A DNA stretch of 21,221 nt from an uncultured Flavobacteriaceae bacterium (GCA_937901915.1 CALGUD010000018.1:1-21221); one strand, 5' to 3'. Counted from the stretch's first letter, positions 7,953 to 16,496 are shown. The notes: a model not told the origin generated them from the sequence alone. Numbers and translations are program-made.

Positions 7953-8957
7953 TTATCTCAATATTTTAGCAATTAATTCCTTTAAAAGATCTCCCTGGGT
8001 TACGTTAGAAGCTCCTACCCCTTTGCCTTTTACGTCTATTTCCCTAAGGTATGAAATAGCTGCACTAACATCTTTCATTGTGTAATTTCTGGCTGCTACC
8101 TGGTATTCACTTACAAAATACGGGTTTATCTTTAATGCGGATGCCACACTGCTTTTGGAGTGGTCTGACAGTCCATGATACTGTAATAATTGTGAAAAAA
8201 AATTAAACAACAGGGAAACTGTAACAACCATCGGATTATCCTTAACATTCTGTGCAAAATAATTTGCAATTTTTGTAGCTTTTAAAATATCCTTTTCCCC
8301 TATAGCCTTCTTTAACTCAAAATTATTGTAATCCTTACTAATACCTATATTTATTTCAATAAGTTCCGGGGTTATCTCGCCCCCTTTTTGCATTACCAAT
8401 TCAAGCTTTTCCAGTTCATTGCTTATTTTACCAAGATCTGTTCCTAAAAATTCAACGAGCATTTGTGTAGCCTTAGGTTGTATAGTATAACCTTTTCCTG
8501 ATAAAACTCTCCGTATCCAGTCTGCCACCTGATTCTCATACAGCTTTTTACTTTCATATACTTCGCCGGTTTTACTAAGAGTTTTAAATAGTTTTTTCCG
8601 TTTATCAATGGTTTTATATTTATAGCAAATTACCAACACTGTGGTTGGCTGCGGGTTTAAAGCATACGATTCGAGATTTTCAATAGTCCGGGATAAATGC
8701 TGGGCTTCCTTTACGATCACTACCTGCCTTTCAGCCATCATAGGATAACGTTTGGCATTAGATACAATATCATCAATGGTAACGTCTTTTCCATATAAAA
8801 CAACCTGGTTAAAACCTTTTTCTTCTTCACTAAGTAAATTGTCTTGTATGTATTCAGAAATTTTATCAATATAATAGGGCTCTTCTCCCATTAAAAAATA
8901 AATTGGTTTAATTTTCCCGGCCTTAATATCGGCAACTATTTGTTTTACTTCCTCCAT
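7953..8957 (-). CDS. holA: DNA polymerase III subunit delta
   Basis: This 334-residue protein is the clamp-loader wrench that opens the beta sliding clamp during replication. The N-terminal region reads 'KIKPIYFLMGEEPYYIDKI', the usual HolA opening with a degenerate nucleotide site. 'RYPMMAERQVVIVKEAQHL' and 'TTVLVICYKYKTIDKRKKLFK' match the RecA-like domain I. The later part (about 160-334) is helical, with 'LGTDLGKISNELEKLEL' and 'FVSEYQVAARNYT' as in the domain II/III collar. The length is typical. The ATG at 8957 is only 26 bp from the divergent HsdR_N gene, an arrangement common in Bacteroidota. Confidence 0.94.
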   Translation of the reverse strand: MEEVKQIVADIKAGKIKPIYFLMGEEPYYIDKISEYIQDNLLSEEEKGFNQVVLYGKDVTIDDIVSNAKRYPMMAERQVVIVKEAQHLSRTIENLESYALNPQPTTVLVICYKYKTIDKRKKLFKTLSKTGEVYESKKLYENQVADWIRRVLSGKGYTIQPKATQMLVEFLGTDLGKISNELEKLELVMQKGGEITPELIEINIGISKDYNNFELKKAIGEKDILKATKIANYFAQNVKDNPMVVTVSLLFNFFSQLLQYHGLSDHSKSSVASALKINPYFVSEYQVAARNYTMKDVSAAISYLREIDVKGKGVGASNVTQGDLLKELIAKILR

Positions 8958-8971
8958 TTAAAAAAAATCCT

Positions 8972-8979
8972 CAAATTTG
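8972..8979. promoter_or_regulatory. Palindromic -7-like element shared by divergent genes
   Basis: CAAATTTG in the middle of the 26-bp gap is its own reverse complement, so the same eight bases read as a near-consensus Bacteroidota -7 element (TAnnTTTG with C for the first T) in both directions. For the plus-strand gene it ends 4 bp before the ATG, implying a leaderless or nearly leaderless mRNA. -33 elements would lie inside the opposite gene. This is inferred from pattern only. Confidence 0.33.
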
Positions 8980-8983
8980 TATT

Positions 8984-9430
8984 ATGCAAAAACTTAACTT
9001 TCCCGATTACACCTTCCGTTTCAAAAATAGCGAAAATAAAGTGCATATTTTTGATGAGATCAGGAAAAAGTTTGTTGTTTTGCATCCTGAAGAATGGGTC
9101 AGGCAACATACAGTACGGTTTTTAATGAAGGAGAAGAACTTTCCTCTATCATTGATTAATGTTGAGAAAGAGCTTATAATAAACAATTTAAAGAAAAGGT
9201 ATGACATTGTCATCTATTATCCTGACGGTACCATTCATGCTGTTGTAGAATGCAAATCTCCAACCATAAAAATTTCCCAGGAAACTTTTGACCAGGCTGC
9301 AAGATATAACCTGACATTAAAATCTACTTTTCTAATAGTAACTAACGGATTGGAACATTATTTTTGTAAAATGGATTATGAAAACAAAAAATATATCTTC
9401 TTAAAGGATATTCCACCATACCAAATATAA
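8984..9430 (+). CDS. Stand-alone HsdR_N-type (PD-(D/E)xK) protein
   Basis: This 148-residue protein resembles only the N-terminal nuclease domain of type I restriction R subunits. The fold's catalytic pattern is visible: a Glu near 61-63, Asp74 in 'RYDIVIYYPDG', the ECK of 'AVVECKSP' (Glu89-x-Lys91), and the QxxxY motif (Gln104, Tyr108) characteristic of HsdR. There is no helicase domain, and no HsdM or HsdS gene is nearby, so it is not a restriction system. Proteins of this kind sit beside holA in many Bacteroidota and are of unknown function. A role in DNA repair or processing is a guess from the fold. The next gene starts 10 bp after its stop. Confidence 0.82.
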   Translation: MQKLNFPDYTFRFKNSENKVHIFDEIRKKFVVLHPEEWVRQHTVRFLMKEKNFPLSLINVEKELIINNLKKRYDIVIYYPDGTIHAVVECKSPTIKISQETFDQAARYNLTLKSTFLIVTNGLEHYFCKMDYENKKYIFLKDIPPYQI

Positions 9431-9440
9431 ACCGAGAGAC

Positions 9441-10433
9441 TTGAAAACAGCCATTGTGATACTTAACTGGAATGGAAGAAAACTACTGGAACAGTTTTTA
9501 CCCTCAGTGATCAATTATTCAAAAGAAGCGGATATTTACGTGGCAGACAATGCATCTACTGATGATTCGGTTGCTTTTTTAGAAAAAGAGTATCCTGAGG
9601 TACGCATCATTTTAAACAAAACTAATGGTGGATATGCAAAAGGCTATAATGATGCTCTTAACCAGGTTGATGCCGATATTCTATGCCTGTTAAACTCTGA
9701 TGTGGAAGTTACTGAAAACTGGATACAACCAATAGAAAACGTTTTTAGTGAAAAAAAAGATGTGAGTATTATTCAACCCAAGGTATTAGATTATAATCAA
9801 AAGGATTTCTTTGAGTATGCCGGTGCGGGAGGAGGTTTTATTGATGCATTGGGCTATCCGTTTTGCAGGGGAAGAATATTTGATACCATTGAAAAAGATG
9901 AAGGCCAGTACAACGACACTACAGAAGTTTTTTGGGCTTCAGGGGCTTGTTTTTTTATCAGAAAGGAGGTTTTTGAAGAATTAAACGGTTTTGATGAAGA
10001 TTATTTTGCCCACCAGGAAGAAATTGATTTATGTTGGCGTGCAAAAAACAAGGGGCACAAAACCTTTTATGTAGGCAGTTCACAGATATATCATGTAGGT
10101 GGTGCAACTTTAAAAAATTCCAATCCTAAAAAAACATTTCTTAATTTCAGAAATTCACTTTTTACACTTATAAAAAACTTACCTTCAAAGAAATTATTTC
10201 CGCTTCTTTTATTAAGGTTGTTGTTAGACGGAGTTGCAGGCATCAGATTTTTATTTCAACTTAAATTTCTGCATTTTATAGCAATTATAAGGGCTCATAT
10301 CAATTTTTATCGTTACTTTGTTAAAATATATAAAAAAAGGGGGACACTACTAAAAATGGGGGCATATTATCGAAAATCATCCATTGTATGGATTTATTTC
10401 GTACGTAACTATAAACGTTATGGTGATTTTTAA
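9441..10433 (+). CDS. Family 2 glycosyltransferase, rhamnosyltransferase-like
   Basis: This 330-residue protein begins with a TTG codon 10 bp after the previous gene. The frame then reads 'KTAIVILNWNGRKLLEQFLP', the standard opening of this group, so the TTG start is well supported. DNASTDDS (36-43) and NSDVEV (85-90, replacing DXD) mark the nucleotide-sugar site. 'SGACFFIRKEVFEELNGFDE' and 'HQEEIDLCWRAKNKG' (191-205) are the acceptor and catalytic-base region of the WcaA/RfbN-like class. The C-terminal ~100 residues are hydrophobic and basic and probably attach to the membrane. It likely adds a sugar to a surface glycan on a lipid carrier. It differs from the polyprenyl-phosphate type enzyme at 3266. 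Confidence 0.88.
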   Translation: MKTAIVILNWNGRKLLEQFLPSVINYSKEADIYVADNASTDDSVAFLEKEYPEVRIILNKTNGGYAKGYNDALNQVDADILCLLNSDVEVTENWIQPIENVFSEKKDVSIIQPKVLDYNQKDFFEYAGAGGGFIDALGYPFCRGRIFDTIEKDEGQYNDTTEVFWASGACFFIRKEVFEELNGFDEDYFAHQEEIDLCWRAKNKGHKTFYVGSSQIYHVGGATLKNSNPKKTFLNFRNSLFTLIKNLPSKKLFPLLLLRLLLDGVAGIRFLFQLKFLHFIAIIRAHINFYRYFVKIYKKRGTLLKMGAYYRKSSIVWIYFVRNYKRYGDF

Positions 10434-10473
10434 ATATTAACTTTCTATTAGTAATCCATAATAACTTTTTTAA

Positions 10474-10481
10474 TAATTTTG
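10474..10481 (+). promoter_or_regulatory. Possible -7 element of the OmpA-family gene
   Basis: TAATTTTG fits TAnnTTTG and lies 29 bp before the ATG at 10511, in a 77-bp AT-rich gap. No good -33 TTG is seen. Confidence 0.35.
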
Positions 10482-10510
10482 ATAAACAAAAAACAGAAAC
10501 CTATTTTATT

Positions 10511-11359
10511 ATGAAAAAAATTTTTTTATTAGGTACAATGGCTGCAATTCTTTTCACATCATGTGTGTCTAAGAAGGAGTATGCAGCATTAGAAGCGAAA
10601 CAAAAAGAAACACAGGATCTACTAAATTCTGCTACAGTTAAGCTAAACTCTTGTCTAGAAGAGAAAGCTTCGCTTGAAGGATTGAAAGATCAGATAGCGA
10701 TGCTTAAAGCAAATAACCAGGAACTTATTAACAATATGGGGAACCTTACCACCTTAACTACAAAAGGGGCTTCAAACCTCGAGAAATCACTCGAGAGTTT
10801 AAGGGAAAAAGACCTTACCATCAGAAAATTACAGGATGCTGTAACAAGAAGGGATTCAGTAAACTTATCTTTAGTACAGAGTTTAAAAGGTGTATTGGGT
10901 AATTTAGATGATGAAGATATTAATGTAAGTGTAGAAAAAGGGGTAGTATATGTTAATATTTCTGATAAACTTTTATTCTCTAGTGGTAGTTACAATGTTA
11001 CCAGCAGAGCAAGAGAAGTTTTAGGAAAAGTTGCTAAAGTGGTAAACAACAAACCTGATTTTGAATTTTTAGTTGAAGGACATACAGATAATGTTCCAAT
11101 CAGCACTGCTGCAATTAAAGACAACTGGGATTTAAGTGTATTAAGAGCAACTGCAATTGTTAGGGTACTTCAAAACGACTTTAACGTAGCTCCAGCAAGG
11201 ATGACTGCAGCAGGACGTGGTGAGTACATACCTGTTGAGGCAAATACTACTGCAGAAGGTAAAGCTAAAAACCGTAGAACAAGAATAGTTGTTCTGCCTA
11301 AAGTAGACCAATTCTATAAAATGATTGAAGATGGCATGAAAGATCCTGCTATCAACTAA
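10511..11359 (+). CDS. OmpA-family outer membrane lipoprotein
   Basis: This 282-residue protein starts with a signal peptide ending in a lipobox (LFTSC, Cys18), so it should be lipidated. Residues about 22-115 are a predicted coiled coil rich in Glu/Lys/Leu. The C-terminal OmpA domain (about 150-270) has the peptidoglycan contacts: Asp of 'VEGHTDNVPI', the Arg of 'DLSVLRATAIVRVL', and the closing 'NRRTRIVVLP'. It would tie the outer membrane to the cell wall. Length and layout match common Bacteroidota OmpA lipoproteins with no beta-barrel. It is a paralog of the degenerate protein at 16497, with shared 'DSVNLSLVQSLKGVLG'-type core and 'DQFYKMIEDG'-type tail. It is followed by a strong terminator. 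Confidence 0.9.
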   Translation: MKKIFLLGTMAAILFTSCVSKKEYAALEAKQKETQDLLNSATVKLNSCLEEKASLEGLKDQIAMLKANNQELINNMGNLTTLTTKGASNLEKSLESLREKDLTIRKLQDAVTRRDSVNLSLVQSLKGVLGNLDDEDINVSVEKGVVYVNISDKLLFSSGSYNVTSRAREVLGKVAKVVNNKPDFEFLVEGHTDNVPISTAAIKDNWDLSVLRATAIVRVLQNDFNVAPARMTAAGRGEYIPVEANTTAEGKAKNRRTRIVVLPKVDQFYKMIEDGMKDPAIN

Positions 11360-11380
11360 AATTTATAATTATAAAAATTA

Positions 11381-11407
11381 AGCGTAACAAGTTGTTACGC
11401 TTTTTTT
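11381..11407 (+). terminator. Terminator after the OmpA-family gene
   Basis: AGCGTAACA / TGTTACGCT is a perfect 9-bp stem with a 3-nt loop, followed by a run of Ts (11401..11407). It lies 21 bp after the stop. Confidence 0.88.
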
Positions 11408-11456
11408 ATGTTTAATTTTTACATAACTTTATTTAATTAGTAAAACCAAAATTAAA

Positions 11457-11795
11457 ATGAAAAAAATAGAAGCAATAATCCGTAAATCGAAATTTGATGA
11501 TGTAATAAATGCTTTACATGAAATTGAAGTGAATTTTTTTAGTTACTGGGATGTTACGGGAGTAGGAAATGAAAAAAAAGGGCATGTGTACCGTGGAGTA
11601 AGTTATAGTACAGCAGACATACAAAGAAGATATTTATCCATAGTTGTTTCAGATGATTTTGTTGACCGTACTGTAGAAGCTCTTTTAACATCGGCTTACT
11701 CAGGTAATGTGGGTGATGGTAAAATATTTATTATGCCGGTGGATGAAGCATATAGGATACGAACCCGGGAAAAAGGTAGAGAATCGCTTAGCTAA
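11457..11795 (+). CDS. P-II family nitrogen regulatory protein
   Basis: This 112-residue trimeric signalling protein senses 2-oxoglutarate and ATP/ADP. It opens 'MKKIEAIIRKSKFDDVINAL' like GlnB/GlnK. It has the B-loop 'GNVGDGKIFIMPVDEAYRI' and the C-loop 'RIRTREKG' for nucleotide phosphate contacts. The T-loop (about 37-55) is of the Bacteroidota kind, reading 'GHVYRGVSYSTADIQRRY' with Tyr50 near the usual Tyr51 modification position. Flavobacterial P-II genes often sit beside an ammonium transporter gene; none is in this window, so this one stands alone between two terminators. Partner and modification are not visible. Identification of the family is firm. Confidence 0.92.
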   Translation: MKKIEAIIRKSKFDDVINALHEIEVNFFSYWDVTGVGNEKKGHVYRGVSYSTADIQRRYLSIVVSDDFVDRTVEALLTSAYSGNVGDGKIFIMPVDEAYRIRTREKGRESLS

Positions 11796-11814
11796 AGCTC
11801 CTGGCGTAGGACTG

Positions 11815-11958
11815 TTAAGTTATCTGATAGAAGCAATCTGCACTTGAAGGTTGCTTCTTATCTTTTAAAACGGTATCTAATTGCTGTACAAATTCTTTAA
11901 AAGGAGCAATCCCTGAGGCAAGTTTAAGGCATTCTGTATGAACTTCAAATAATTCAAT
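11815..11958 (-). pseudogene. Open stretch without a start, possible gene remnant
   Basis: On the minus strand, directly after the stop of the YciO-type gene and in the +1 frame relative to it, 47 sense codons run to a TAA at 11815. The peptide (beginning IELFEVHTECLKL and ending SADCFYQIT) has an ordinary amino-acid mix with amphipathic spacing and does not read like random AT-rich translation. There is no ATG, GTG or TTG at its beginning, and the P-II terminator overlaps its 3' half. It may be the tail of a decayed gene or chance. I recognise no family. Confidence 0.28.
11826..11866 (+). terminator. Terminator after the P-II gene
   Basis: AGAAGCAA (11829..11836) pairs perfectly with TTGCTTCT (11851..11858) around a 14-nt loop. 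Three more outer pairs (GAT/ATC) form beyond a bulge, followed by TTTT. It lies about 30 bp after the P-II stop. Confidence 0.6.
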
Positions 11959-12577
11959 TTAAAATATCCACATCACCTTTTCCTTCCCTGAGAATTAAAG
12001 GTTCTGCTTTTGAAAGGTCTATAACTGTAGATGCTGTATTGTCTCCATATCCCCCGTCTATTACAATATCGACCAGGTTTTCCCATTTTTCATACATGAG
12101 TTCAGGATCGGTTGTATATTCCAACAACTCATCTTCATCATGAATAGAAGTAGAAACAATAGGGTTACCTAACTCTCTAACCAAAGCAATGGCTATATTG
12201 TTAGCGGGCACACGTATACCTACTGTTTTTTTCTTTTTAAAGTCTTTGGGCAGGTTATTGTTTCCCGGTAAAATGAATGTGTAAGGACCCGGCAATGCCC
12301 TCTTTAAAATTTTAAAAGTAGGAGTATCTATCTGTCTGACATAGTCGGAAAGATTACTCAAATCAGCACAGACGAATGAAAAATCAGCCTTCTCCAATTT
12401 AACCCCTTTTATCCTGGCAATACGTTCAAGTGCTTTGGAATTAGTAATGTCGCAACCTAAACCATACACAGTATCCGTGGGATAAATGATGAGTCCGCCT
12501 TTGCGCAATACCTCCACTACCCTTTTTATTTCTTTTGGGTTTGGGTTTTCTTCATATATTCTAATTAATTCTGCCAT
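11954..12577 (-). CDS. Sua5/YciO/YrdC family protein, YciO subtype
   Basis: This 207-residue protein has the YrdC fold that binds double-stranded RNA and nucleotides. TsaC/Sua5 members make threonylcarbamoyl-AMP for the t6A base of tRNA. It looks closer to E. coli YciO than to TsaC: same length (206-207), 'YPTDTVYGLGCDITNSKALERI' near the start, 'VCADLSNLSDYV', 'GPYTFILPG', 'KTVGIRVPANNIAIALVRELG' and a C-terminal '...VDIVIDGGYGDNTASTVIDLS' block. The KxR threonine-pocket motif of TsaC is not clear ('RIKGVKLEKADFSF'). Whether it makes t6A precursor here is therefore uncertain. It lies 43 bp downstream of uvrD on the same strand and is probably co-transcribed. Confidence 0.85.
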   Translation of the reverse strand: MAELIRIYEENPNPKEIKRVVEVLRKGGLIIYPTDTVYGLGCDITNSKALERIARIKGVKLEKADFSFVCADLSNLSDYVRQIDTPTFKILKRALPGPYTFILPGNNNLPKDFKKKKTVGIRVPANNIAIALVRELGNPIVSTSIHDEDELLEYTTDPELMYEKWENLVDIVIDGGYGDNTASTVIDLSKAEPLILREGKGDVDILN

Positions 12578-12620
12578 TACACTCTAATGTATTAAAAGGT
12601 GTTTTTCAATCTTTTACTAA

Positions 12621-14951
12621 TCATCCTATTACTTGTAATCTGGCAAAACGCAACAACAATTTTTTTATTCCACCGTTATCAAATCTTATCTCTGCTTTCC
12701 TGTCGTTACCAATCCCTTCGATTTTAATAATCTCGCCTTTACCAAAGCGACTGTGTTCTACTTTATTACCTACTGTTAAATCATTATCAAATAAATTGCT
12801 TTTGGCAAGGGGCTCCCCTAAATCAGGTTTTAATTTGCGTAGTTTCCTTAATTTTTCTTCAGAAGGTTTCTGGTATTCCGGTGGTGTACCTGATAATGGT
12901 TTTTTTAGACGGAGTTTACTCTTGTCCACTTCACCAAAAATATCAGAATCAATAAGTGGCTTGTACCTGTAGTCCGAATCCATAGGCGGTGTCAGATATT
13001 CTACATATTTCTCATCGATTTCTTCAATAAATCTACTGGGCTCTGCGTCAATGAGTTTCCCCCATCGATATCTGCTTTGGGCGTAGGTTAAATACGCTTG
13101 TTTTTCTGCTCTCGTTAATGCTACGTAAAACAACCGCCGTTCTTCTTCCAGTTCACTGCGTGTATTCATACTCATGGCAGACGGGAAAAGGTCTTCTTCC
13201 ATACCCACAATATATACATACGGAAATTCCAGACCTTTTGCCAGGTGAATGGTCATAAGTGCAACTCTATCGTCATCACCTGTATCTTTATCAAGGTCGG
13301 TTGCTAAGGCAATATCTTCTAAAAACTCAGCCAATGAACCCGTACTATCTACCAGTTCTTTTTGTCCTTCAACAAAATCCTGAATACCATTGAGCAATTC
13401 TTCTATATTTTCCATCCGGGCAACGCCTTCAGGAGTTCCATCTTTTTTAAACTCCTGTATAATACCTGTTTTCTTTACCACATATTCAGCCAATATAAAT
13501 GCATCAGCTCCCTGGTTAAATATCTGGAAACTTTTAATCATGTTTACAAAATTTTCCAGTTTACTTTTAGTTCCCGAATTTATTTTTAGGTCAATTTTAT
13601 CCAGGTTATCCATAACCTCAAAAATGGAACGTTTGTAATGATTTGCTGCTATAGTGAGCCTGTCTATGGTGGTTTGACCTATTCCCCGGGTTGGGAAATT
13701 GATAATTCTCACCAATGCCTCTTCATCTTTCGGGTTCAGCACCAGGCGTAAATAGCACAATACATCTTTAATTTCTTTCCGTTGATAGAATGAAAGTCCG
13801 CCATAAATTCTATAAGGTATATCTTTTCTCCTCAGGGCATCCTCTATAGCCCTTGATTGTGAATTTGTTCGGTACAGAACAGCAAAATCTCCATCGGACA
13901 ACTGGTTTTGCATTTTATTTTCAAAGATAGAAGACGCTACAAACCTGCCTTCTTCAGCATCGGTAATTGAACGGTGTACTTTAATGAAAGCCCCTTCATC
14001 ATTAGCGGTCCAAACTACTTTTTCAAGGCGTTGTTTATTTTTTTCAATAATGGAATTGGCAGCATTTACTATATTTTTGGTAGAACGGTAATTCTGCTCA
14101 AGCCTGTAAAATTCAACTCCATCATAATCTCTTTGAAAATTAAAAATATTATTGATATTGGCCCCCCTGAATGCATAAATACTCTGCGCATCATCACCTA
14201 CCACACAAATATTCTGATACCGGTCACTTAAAGCTTTTACAATTAAATATTGAGAATGGTTAGTATCCTGGTACTCATCAACCAGAATATATTTAAAACG
14301 CTCCTGGTATTTCATCAATACCTCAGGAAAACGGTTGAGCAATTCGTTTGTTTTTAGTAAGAGATCATCAAAATCCATAGCCCCTGCTTTAAAACAACGG
14401 TCACAGTATTCCTTGTATATTTCCCCCAATCTGGGCCGTTTTGCCATAGCATCAGCTTCAATAAGCTCAGGATTGTTAAAATATGCCTTTACAGTAATTA
14501 AACTGTTCTTATAAGATGAAATGCGTTGCTGAATTTGCTTATACTTATAAACATCCTTATCCAAACCCATCTCTTTTATAATAGAGCCTATAAGCCTTTG
14601 TGAATCCTGGGTATCGTAAATAGTAAAATTGCTTGGGTAACCTAGTTTGTCGGCTTCAAAGCGTAAAATTTTGGCAAAAACAGAGTGAAAGGTACCCATC
14701 CACAAATTTTTTGCTTCGCTGGGCCCCACAATATGAGAAATCCGTTTTTTCATTTCCCGGGCCGCCTTATTGGTAAAAGTAAGTGCCAGGATATTAAAAG
14801 GGTCAACTCCCTGCGCCATTAAATAAGCAATCCTGTATGTCAACACCCTGGTTTTACCGGATCCGGCCCCGGCAATAACAATTAAAGGGCCTTTTATATG
14901 TAAAACCGGAGCCTTCTGTGCATCATTTAATTCGTCTAAATACTTCTCCAA
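12621..14951 (-). CDS. uvrD: UvrD/PcrA-type superfamily 1 DNA helicase
   Basis: This 776-residue 3'-5' helicase acts in nucleotide excision and mismatch repair and in clearing RecA or stalled complexes. All SF1A motifs are intact: Walker A GAGSGKT (28-34), 'LALTFTNKAAREM' (Ia), DEYQDT (225-230), 'GDDAQSIYAFRGA' (III), 'LEQNYRST' (IV), 'TIHLAKGLEFPYVYIVG' (V) and 'EERRLFYVALTRA' (VI). A C-terminal tudor-like module begins 'GNKVEHSRFGKGEIIKIEG', as in PcrA, where it contacts RNA polymerase. The start is TTG at 14951. An in-frame TAA lies two codons upstream and no ATG fits, so TTG (VLDE-like opening 'EKYLDELNDAQKAPV') is well supported. Confidence 0.95.
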   Translation of the reverse strand: MEKYLDELNDAQKAPVLHIKGPLIVIAGAGSGKTRVLTYRIAYLMAQGVDPFNILALTFTNKAAREMKKRISHIVGPSEAKNLWMGTFHSVFAKILRFEADKLGYPSNFTIYDTQDSQRLIGSIIKEMGLDKDVYKYKQIQQRISSYKNSLITVKAYFNNPELIEADAMAKRPRLGEIYKEYCDRCFKAGAMDFDDLLLKTNELLNRFPEVLMKYQERFKYILVDEYQDTNHSQYLIVKALSDRYQNICVVGDDAQSIYAFRGANINNIFNFQRDYDGVEFYRLEQNYRSTKNIVNAANSIIEKNKQRLEKVVWTANDEGAFIKVHRSITDAEEGRFVASSIFENKMQNQLSDGDFAVLYRTNSQSRAIEDALRRKDIPYRIYGGLSFYQRKEIKDVLCYLRLVLNPKDEEALVRIINFPTRGIGQTTIDRLTIAANHYKRSIFEVMDNLDKIDLKINSGTKSKLENFVNMIKSFQIFNQGADAFILAEYVVKKTGIIQEFKKDGTPEGVARMENIEELLNGIQDFVEGQKELVDSTGSLAEFLEDIALATDLDKDTGDDDRVALMTIHLAKGLEFPYVYIVGMEEDLFPSAMSMNTRSELEEERRLFYVALTRAEKQAYLTYAQSRYRWGKLIDAEPSRFIEEIDEKYVEYLTPPMDSDYRYKPLIDSDIFGEVDKSKLRLKKPLSGTPPEYQKPSEEKLRKLRKLKPDLGEPLAKSNLFDNDLTVGNKVEHSRFGKGEIIKIEGIGNDRKAEIRFDNGGIKKLLLRFARLQVIG

Positions 14952-15070
14952 AACTTATTTTATTAGAATAAAAATAAAATGTGAATTTAACTATTATAGG
15001 GCTATTATTAAAGTAGGGTACAAATAATTATAAAAAATATTGAATATCTTTATGTAAAATGTAGTTTCTC

Positions 15071-16339
15071 ATGAAAAAAATACTTCTTACAGCACTCTTA
15101 TGCTCTTGTTTTACAATAAATGCGCAAACAAACGTAGAAAAAGATATATTAGATATAGAATCCAAAATTATTGAATGGAGAAGGTATTTTCATGAAAATC
15201 CTGAACTCTCCAATAGGGAATTCAATACTGCTAAAAAAATAGAAGAACATTTAAAAGAACTTGGTTTAAAGGTAGAAACCGGTATAGCAATTACTGGTGT
15301 AGTTGGTATCCTGGAAGGCAAAAGGCCAGGAAAAGTAATTGCGCTCAGGGCCGATATGGATGCCTTACCGGTTACTGAAAGAACGGATGTACCCTTTAAA
15401 TCAAAAGTTACTGCCGAATATATGGGAGAACAAACCGGAGTTATGCATGCCTGTGGACATGATACCCACGTAGCTATTTTGATGGGCGTTGCAGAGGTTT
15501 TAGCTAAAAACAACCATTTTTCGGGGACGGTAAAGTTTATTTTTCAACCTGCAGAAGAGGGTGCCCCTCCCGGGGAAGAGGGAGGTGCTGAGCTTATGGT
15601 AAAAGAAGGTGTACTCGAAAATCCAAAAGTTGATGCTATTTTCGGACTTCACATAAGTGCCGGAACAGATATAGGGAAACTTGAATATAAACCCCGTGGT
15701 ATAATGGCCGCGTCACAACGGTTTACCATAAAAGTGAAAGGGAAGCAAACTCACGGTTCTTCTCCGTGGACCGGAATTGATCCGATTATGGTTTCCGCTA
15801 AAATTATAGACGGACTACAAACTATTATAAGCAGGGAATCCCGTCTCACCAGCGAAGCCGCCGTTATTACCGTAGGAAAGATAACCAGTGGGGTGAGATA
15901 TAATATTATTCCTGAAACAGCTGAAATGATTGGTACCATAAGAACCCTGGATTACGACATGCAAAAACATATAAATAAACGTATGCAGGAAATGGTACCG
16001 GCTATAGCCGCCGCATATAATGCAGAAGCAAGCATCGAAATTGCTTCGGGATTACCTATAACTTACAATGATCCGGATTTAACTGAAAAAATATTGCCTT
16101 CACTTCACCGGGCAGCCGGCAAAGAAAACGTGAATCTTATTAAAGCTATAACCGGTGCTGAAGATTTTGCTTTTTTTCAGAAACAAGTGCCAGGATTTTA
16201 TTTCTTTTTAGGCGGAAAACCTATTAATGAAATAAATCCTGCTCCACATCATACCCCTGACTTTTACATTGATGAGAGTGGGATGTTATTGGGTGTAAAA
16301 ACCTTTACACAGATTGTTTTTGATTATCTGGCTAATTAA
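15071..16339 (+). CDS. Secreted M20 family amidohydrolase
   Basis: This 422-residue zinc hydrolase of the IAA-amino acid / hippurate hydrolase branch (M20D) cleaves N-acyl amino acids or similar amides. It begins with a signal peptide (cleavage after FTINA, about residue 18), so it acts in the periplasm or outside, unlike cytosolic relatives. Metal ligands are visible: Cys128 and His130 in 'MHACGHDTH', Glu162/163 in 'QPAEEG', His194 in 'GLHISAG', and a C-terminal His in 'PAPHHTPDF'. 'ALRADMDALPV' (91-101) is the family's catalytic Asp region. The dimerisation domain covers about 205-315, with 'KGKQTHGSSPW'. It is transcribed away from uvrD with a 119-bp gap. The natural substrate is unknown. 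Confidence 0.92.
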   Translation: MKKILLTALLCSCFTINAQTNVEKDILDIESKIIEWRRYFHENPELSNREFNTAKKIEEHLKELGLKVETGIAITGVVGILEGKRPGKVIALRADMDALPVTERTDVPFKSKVTAEYMGEQTGVMHACGHDTHVAILMGVAEVLAKNNHFSGTVKFIFQPAEEGAPPGEEGGAELMVKEGVLENPKVDAIFGLHISAGTDIGKLEYKPRGIMAASQRFTIKVKGKQTHGSSPWTGIDPIMVSAKIIDGLQTIISRESRLTSEAAVITVGKITSGVRYNIIPETAEMIGTIRTLDYDMQKHINKRMQEMVPAIAAAYNAEASIEIASGLPITYNDPDLTEKILPSLHRAAGKENVNLIKAITGAEDFAFFQKQVPGFYFFLGGKPINEINPAPHHTPDFYIDESGMLLGVKTFTQIVFDYLAN

Positions 16340-16496
16340 GTTAAATGATATTCATCCATTTATAGGCTTTATCCCTTTCACGGCATATCATAAAGAAAGT
16401 AAAAAATTTAACCATTATCACTCAGAAATTAAGTGTATAGGTTTTTAAAAATCTATATATTGCAGTGTTTTTAACAAACTAAAATTTTTAAACAAA

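Noticed and set aside
8984..9430. A type I restriction system
   Set aside because: Only the R-subunit N-terminal domain is present; there is no helicase part and no hsdM or hsdS nearby.
15190..15513. 107-codon minus-strand open frame inside the M20 amidohydrolase
   Set aside because: It covers the metal-binding region of a well conserved enzyme on the other strand; no independent coding sign.
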